The notes below the pieces were generated by a model. That model was given only the letters and a program-made list of their open reading frames with translations. It ran no database searches and had not been told where the DNA came from. The translations under genes and the position numbers were made by a program. Source: JAIVJN01 sp036732565 (GTDB lineage: Bacteria > Acidobacteriota > Vicinamibacteria > Vicinamibacterales > UBA2999). From it: a DNA stretch of 11,584 bases. The stretch is from the NCBI GenBank assembly GCA_036732565.1, contig DAINCF010000209.1, forward strand, positions 1-11,584, read 5' to 3'. Each line of letters begins with the position of its first letter. Positions within the stretch are counted from its first letter, which is position 1. This document shows, one piece after another, positions 8,220-11,584 of the stretch.

Positions 8220-8668
8220 TCTTCGCCCCTATCTTCTTTCACCGGCACCGAGAGCGGCGTCTCACGGTCGCAGACGAAGTAGGCGAGAAACCTGGCGGGT
8301 CGATCCTGGCTGGCGTTGGCCGAGACCGCATGCACGTCAGCGGGCGACTCATAGAACGATTCGCCCGCCTTGATGACCCTCTCCTCCTGCCCCTGCAGTT
8401 GCATGCGCACGGCGCCTTCGAGCACGTAACCGATCACCGGACACGGATGGCGATGCGACGGGTTCACACCGCCGGGCGGGTATGTCACCTCCACCAGCGT
8501 GGCCGAGAGATTCTTGCCATCGAGCACAGGGAGCTTGCCATTGAAGGCGCGTTTCGAGCTCGACGTCGGAGACTGCCGGACGCTCGCCACAACGACGATC
8601 GCCAGCACCGCCGCCACATACACAGTGCCGACGGCGCAGGCGGAGCGTCTGATTGTCGTAGCTCTCAT
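8216..8668 (-). CDS. Membrane-anchored single-domain cupin
   Basis: The start at ATG 8668 gives 150 residues. The frame remains open upstream to a GTG at 8746, but that extension would cross most of the divergent promoter region, and the basic-then-hydrophobic segment MRATTIRRSA...VLAIVVVASV fits a natural N-terminal anchor or uncleaved signal (residues 12-30). The cupin barrel covers about 55-135. Motif 1 has GGVNPSHRHPCPVIGYVLEG with His72 and His74, and motif 2 has GESFYESPADVHAVSANAS with His113. The glutamate usual in motif 1, three residues before the conserved Tyr81, is replaced by Val78, so metal coordination may use three histidines or another residue. The barrel is probably on the periplasmic side. 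The substrate is unknown; related cupins are often small sensors or oxidative enzymes. It is coupled by a 4-base overlap to the DoxX gene and divergent from the MocR-type regulator, its likely controller. Confidence 0.82.
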   Translation of the reverse strand: MRATTIRRSACAVGTVYVAAVLAIVVVASVRQSPTSSSKRAFNGKLPVLDGKNLSATLVEVTYPPGGVNPSHRHPCPVIGYVLEGAVRMQLQGQEERVIKAGESFYESPADVHAVSANASQDRPARFLAYFVCDRETPLSVPVKEDRGEE

Positions 8669-8702
8669 AAGGCTCTTCACGCCCAGCAACATATCGGCAA
8701 TG

Positions 8703-8750
8703 TGGACAACAGGAAAGGACCATTCATAGTATTTTGACTGGACCACTTAT
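8703..8750. promoter_or_regulatory. Divergent promoter region with GGACCA direct repeats
   Basis: The 80-base gap between the cupin and the MocR-type regulator holds two 11-base direct repeats, GGACCATTCAT (8717-8727) and GGACCACTTAT (8740-8750). They match at 9 of 11 positions and start 23 bases apart, so they face the same side of the helix about two turns on. A partial third copy, TGGACA, is at 8703-8708. Direct repeats of this kind are known operators for MocR/GabR-type dimers, and TGGACCA-like cores recur in that family as I recall. TGGACA (8703-8708) with TAGTAT (8727-8732) could be a rightward promoter, while TACTAT (8731-8726) could be a leftward -10 box. The second repeat overlaps the regulator's ATG, which would suit autorepression. 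This is sequence inference only. Confidence 0.45.
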
Positions 8751-10248
8751 GAAACGGGTCACGGGCGAGCTCGCGATCACCATCCGTCCGCGCCGGCCCA
8801 CCGTTCCGACGCATCGCCAGCTGTACACCGCGCTCCGCACCGCCATCCTCGATGGCCGGCTGCGTCCTGGAGTCAAGCTGCCTTCGACGCGTGACCTCGC
8901 GATCCGCTACACGCTCGCGCGTGGGACGGTGGTGACCGCGTTCGAGCAGTTGAAGGCTGAGGGCTATCTGGCAGCGCGCGTGGGCTCGGGCACGTACGTG
9001 AGCGAGCTGCTGCCCGACGTTCTCCTGCAAGCGGGCCCTGGCGTGCGCACTCGACCGTCGCGCGCGGACCACCGGCCGCGGAACCTGTCTGATGTCGCTC
9101 GGCGCGCACAGGTATTCGCGCCGCCCACCGCCGCCGCGGCGCGCGCGTTTCGCGCGAACCAACCGGCGCTCGAACTCTTTCCGACGACCCTCTGGGCACA
9201 GGTCGCGGGCCACCGACTGCGCCGCGCCTCGACGGCATTGCTGAAAGGCTGTCCGCCCCTGGGCTATCCGCCGCTCCAGCGCACCTTGGCGGACTACCTC
9301 GGCGCGTCGCGCGGCGTCGTCTGCGCGCCCGAGCAGATTGCCGTCGTGTCCGGCGTGCAGGAAGCGATCGATCTGGTCGCGCGTCTGGTGCTGAACGCTG
9401 GCGATCGTGTCTGCATGGAAGATCCCGGCTACGTCGGCGCGGCTCGCGCGTTCGCGGCGTTTGGGGCCTCGCTGTCACCCGTGGCGCTCGACAACGACGG
9501 CATGCGCCTGCCGGACGCCCGCGATCAGGAGGCGCGCCTCGCGTACGTCACGCCCGCCCACCAGTTTCCGATGGGCATGACGATGAGCCTGCCGCGCCGG
9601 CTGGCGTTGCTCGACTGGGCGCATCGAACCGGCGCGATGATTCTCGAAGACGACTACGACAGCGAATTCCGCTTCACCGGGCCGCCGGTGCCGGCGCTGC
9701 AGGGACTCGATCGACACGGCTGCGTGCTGTTTGCCGGTAGTTTCAGCAAAGTGCTCTTCCCCTCCCTCCGCATCGGCTATCTCGTCGTCCCCTCCGATCT
9801 CGTCGACCGGTTGCAGGCAATCAAATCGCTCGCCAGCCGCCACGCGGCGGTGATGGATCAGGCGGTGCTCTGCGACTTCATCGCCGAGGGGCACTTCGGC
9901 CGACACGTGCGACGGATGCGGGAAGTGTACGCGGAGCGACTCGCGGTTCTGCTGCGCGCGGCAGCAGACCACCTCGAAGACCTCGTCGAGATTTCGCCGG
10001 TCGAAGCAGGTCTGCAGACATCGGCGACCTTCCGCCACGACATCGACGCGGCCGCCGTCACGGACGCCGCGGCCGGCAGCGGAATCGAGGTCATTCCACT
10101 GAGTCGGTACAGCAGCCGCCCGCTTCGGCGCGACGGCCTGGTGCTCGGATTCGCCGCAGTCGACGCGCGGGAAATCAGGCGCGGCATGAAAGGGCTCGCG
10201 CCCATCCTCGAGCGTGCACGCCGACGGAAGGCGGCGCTGGTACCGTGA
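8749..10248 (+). CDS. MocR/GabR-type transcriptional regulator (GntR family, aminotransferase-like)
   Basis: This 499-residue protein has a winged helix-turn-helix at about 20-84, with LPSTRDLAIRYTLARGTVV and the wing GYLAARVGSGTYV. A linker follows, then a fold-type I aminotransferase-like domain from about 130 to the end. The PLP-binding lysine is present in GSFSKVLFPSLRIGYLV (Lys334), with EDDYDSEF (Asp301-Asp304) and AYVTPAHQFPMGMTMS as expected. The cofactor site therefore looks intact and the protein should bind PLP or a PLP-amine adduct as effector. Members usually regulate a divergently transcribed neighbour, here the cupin-DoxX pair. ATG 8749 is chosen. A TTG at 8734 is in frame, with AGGAAAGGA (8711-8719) 14 bases before it, which is too far for a good ribosome site, and no clear Shine-Dalgarno precedes the ATG either. 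The exact sub-family (PdxR, GabR, TauR or other) cannot be decided. Confidence 0.93.
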   Translation: MKRVTGELAITIRPRRPTVPTHRQLYTALRTAILDGRLRPGVKLPSTRDLAIRYTLARGTVVTAFEQLKAEGYLAARVGSGTYVSELLPDVLLQAGPGVRTRPSRADHRPRNLSDVARRAQVFAPPTAAAARAFRANQPALELFPTTLWAQVAGHRLRRASTALLKGCPPLGYPPLQRTLADYLGASRGVVCAPEQIAVVSGVQEAIDLVARLVLNAGDRVCMEDPGYVGAARAFAAFGASLSPVALDNDGMRLPDARDQEARLAYVTPAHQFPMGMTMSLPRRLALLDWAHRTGAMILEDDYDSEFRFTGPPVPALQGLDRHGCVLFAGSFSKVLFPSLRIGYLVVPSDLVDRLQAIKSLASRHAAVMDQAVLCDFIAEGHFGRHVRRMREVYAERLAVLLRAAADHLEDLVEISPVEAGLQTSATFRHDIDAAAVTDAAAGSGIEVIPLSRYSSRPLRRDGLVLGFAAVDAREIRRGMKGLAPILERARRRKAALVP

Positions 10249-10330
10249 ACCTTTTTACTTGCCGAACCGCTCTGCCGATCCAACAATCTGACCACGCTCC
10301 CCTGGTCCCCGAATCTACACGAGGTCGGCC
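10249..10330 (+). promoter_or_regulatory. Gap before the beta-helix gene, weak promoter candidate
   Basis: The 82-base gap contains TTGCCG (10259-10264) and, 17 bases later, AACAAT (10282-10287), a poor but possible sigma-70-type pair. GAGG at 10321-10324 lies 6 bases before the ATG at 10331 and is a good ribosome binding site. A short T-run (10252-10256) follows the regulator stop, but no convincing stem precedes it, so no terminator is called. Confidence 0.25.
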
Positions 10331-11512
10331 ATGCGCTACTCCACGATGATCGTGCTGTCGTCCTATCTCTGCGCCGCGGCGTCCGCTTCAGGCGATCAGC
10401 CGCTCGATTGCGGCCACAAACCGCTCGCCAACGCCGTTGCGGCTGTCCGCGACAAAGATCCGGTGATCACGTTCACAGGGGTCTGCGCGGGTCCGATCGT
10501 GATCCGGACAGAAGGTGTCACGCTGCAGGGCGTGGGTGAGGCGATCATCGATGGCGGAGGACAGGATGCGATCACCATCGCCGGCGCGGGTCGCGTGTCG
10601 CTGGCCGGCATCGAAGTCCGCAACGGCCGGAATGGCATCGTCGCGGTCAACGGCGCGCACCTGTCGTTGACCGACCTGGACGTGCACCACAACCTCGTCT
10701 CCGGCATTGCCATGCAGACCGGCTCGAGCGCGGTGCTCACGGAGGTGACGATCGCTCAGAATGGCCTCCACGGCCTCGACGTGACGAGCGGGTCTGTTGC
10801 GACGGTGATCGGCGCCCTGAGCGCGACCGCCAACCGTGTCTTCGGCATCAACGTCAACGGCAGCTCGATCACGTTTTCGCAGGCGACGGTGTCGGCGACG
10901 GGCAATGCGCTCGGCATCCAGATCGGCACGAATGCCAACGCCTTCATCGCCGACTCGACCAGCGTGATCAACGCGAACAACAATCTCGCCACCGGCTTGA
11001 CGATCGTCTCCGGTTCGCACCTGGTCTCGTTCGGCGGAACCATCAACGCGTCGGGCAATCCGGGCGTCGGCGTGTCGGTGAATTCGAAGAGCGGCCTGGA
11101 TCTCGATGCGGCCTCGAAGCTCAACAGCCTCAACAATGGCGACGGTGTCTTGATTCAGCAGAACTCGGTGATGACCGTGTTCAATACGCCGCAGTTCTCG
11201 GGTGCGCCCGGGTTCAGTACGATCACCGCGCAGAGCAACACGCGAACCGGCGTCAGGGTGCTCACCGACGCGGTGCTGACGCTGGTGAATCAGGCGCAGG
11301 TCGTCAGCACGCAGAACGGCACCACCGGGTTCCTGGCCGACAACGGCGCCGGTGTGACGCTCGTGAACTCGACGATGACCGGCAACGCCGCCGGCGACGT
11401 TCAACTGACGTTCGGCGCGCGCGCCGATCTACGCACCCTGACGTTTGGCAGTGTCACCTGCGACGCAACCGTGCTGCTCCGTGGCACCACCGGCATCGTG
11501 TGTCCGCACTAA
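10331..11512 (+). CDS. Secreted right-handed parallel beta-helix protein
   Basis: The 393-residue product begins with a signal peptide (MRYSTMIVLSSYLCAAASAS, cleaved around residue 20). It opens with DCGHKPLANAVAAV...TFTGVCAGPIVIRTEGVTLQGVG, the usual first rungs of pectate-lyase-like beta-helices. From about residue 75 to 370 it is a run of short beta-strand rungs, with repeated G-[IVL]-x-[IV] and NG/NN turns of about 20 residues, rich in Ser, Thr, Asn and Gly. Cys27 and Cys52 bracket the N-terminal cap, and Cys377 and Cys391 bracket the C-terminal end, suggesting a disulfide at each end. I see no calcium-site or lyase catalytic set, so enzyme activity is not claimed; a surface-binding or structural role is as likely. 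Start choice is supported by GAGG 6 bases upstream. It lies 82 bases after the MocR-type gene and is probably a separate unit. Confidence 0.87.
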   Translation: MRYSTMIVLSSYLCAAASASGDQPLDCGHKPLANAVAAVRDKDPVITFTGVCAGPIVIRTEGVTLQGVGEAIIDGGGQDAITIAGAGRVSLAGIEVRNGRNGIVAVNGAHLSLTDLDVHHNLVSGIAMQTGSSAVLTEVTIAQNGLHGLDVTSGSVATVIGALSATANRVFGINVNGSSITFSQATVSATGNALGIQIGTNANAFIADSTSVINANNNLATGLTIVSGSHLVSFGGTINASGNPGVGVSVNSKSGLDLDAASKLNSLNNGDGVLIQQNSVMTVFNTPQFSGAPGFSTITAQSNTRTGVRVLTDAVLTLVNQAQVVSTQNGTTGFLADNGAGVTLVNSTMTGNAAGDVQLTFGARADLRTLTFGSVTCDATVLLRGTTGIVCPH

Positions 11513-11515
11513 AGG

Positions 11516-11557
11516 CGCGTTGCGAAATTGTACGTAGCGCAGGCCTTCAGGCCTGCC
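11516..11557 (+). repeat. REP-like palindromic repeat, copy B
   Basis: This is an inverted copy of 7727-7770. CGCGTTGCGAAATTG (11516-11530) is followed by a 2-base spacer and a 25-base arm (11533-11557) with the core GCAGGCCTTCAGGCCTGC. It starts 3 nt after the stop codon of the beta-helix gene, again in the sense direction of the gene before it. The stem has no T-run after it. Confidence 0.85.
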
Positions 11558-11568
11558 TCGACGGCGCG

Positions 11569-11584
11569 CGACGGTGTTGGCAGG
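11569..11584 (-). repeat. REP-like repeat, copy C, cut by the window edge
   Basis: CGACGGTGTTGGCAGG matches CGACGTGTTGGCAGG (7719-7733) of copy A and its flank, apart from one extra G. This suggests a second unit starts here in the opposite orientation to copy B, 11 bases after it. Only its first part is inside the window, so the call is tentative. Confidence 0.5.

Noticed and set aside
8669..8746. Longer cupin starting at GTG 8746
   Set aside because: It would add 26 residues across the divergent promoter and operator region before a typical N-terminal anchor; ATG 8668 fits better, though it is not proven.
10331..10390. Lipoprotein signal in the beta-helix protein (Cys14)
   Set aside because: The residues before the cysteine (SYL) do not fit a lipobox, and the cysteine lies inside the hydrophobic core of the signal peptide.
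10388..11404. A 338-residue open frame on the minus strand inside the beta-helix gene
   Set aside because: His/Arg/Asp-rich product mirroring the repeated rungs of the real gene; no ribosome site or recognisable domain.

Overview
The window is high-GC bacterial DNA with dense coding, frequent GTG starts and no intergenic gap over about 130 bases. A TPR protein with an N-terminal region typical of acidobacterial proteins, followed by a VWFA-related protein of the type common in Acidobacteriota, points to that phylum, perhaps a Vicinamibacteria-like lineage. This placement is inferred from protein style, not from a marker gene.

Layout. (1) 3-1829 (+): the C-terminal part of a TPR protein that enters from outside the window, possibly the tail of a Ser/Thr kinase. 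It is followed 59 nt later by (2) 1889-3928 (+), a secreted VWFA-related protein. (3) 3929-7663 (-): a 1244-residue fusion of CheB, CheR, PAS-like regions, a coiled coil, a histidine kinase and a receiver, converging on the VWFA gene so tightly that the two stop codons touch (TAGCTA). (4) 7791-8668 (-): a membrane-anchored cupin gene overlapping a DoxX-family gene by 4 bases. These are divergent from (5) 8749-10248 (+), an intact MocR/GabR-type regulator (winged helix plus aminotransferase-like domain). The short shared upstream region holds a direct repeat of GGACCA-type half sites. (6) 10331-11512 (+): a secreted right-handed beta-helix protein.

A short palindromic repeat occurs twice, at 7727-7770 and 11516-11557. 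Each copy lies just after the stop codon of a gene and in the same orientation relative to that gene. A third, inverted copy appears to begin at the right edge. This looks like a REP/BIME-type dispersed element of the genome.

How the genes work together: the MocR, cupin and DoxX genes form a plausible regulator-target unit. The TPR and VWFA genes are probably co-transcribed. The CheB-CheR-kinase fusion has no chemotaxis genes beside it and looks like an orphan signalling protein. No RNA genes, CRISPR arrays, transposases or phage genes were seen. Nothing here is clearly a new defence or mobile system; the most interesting items are the repeat placement and the MocR-cupin-DoxX divergon.
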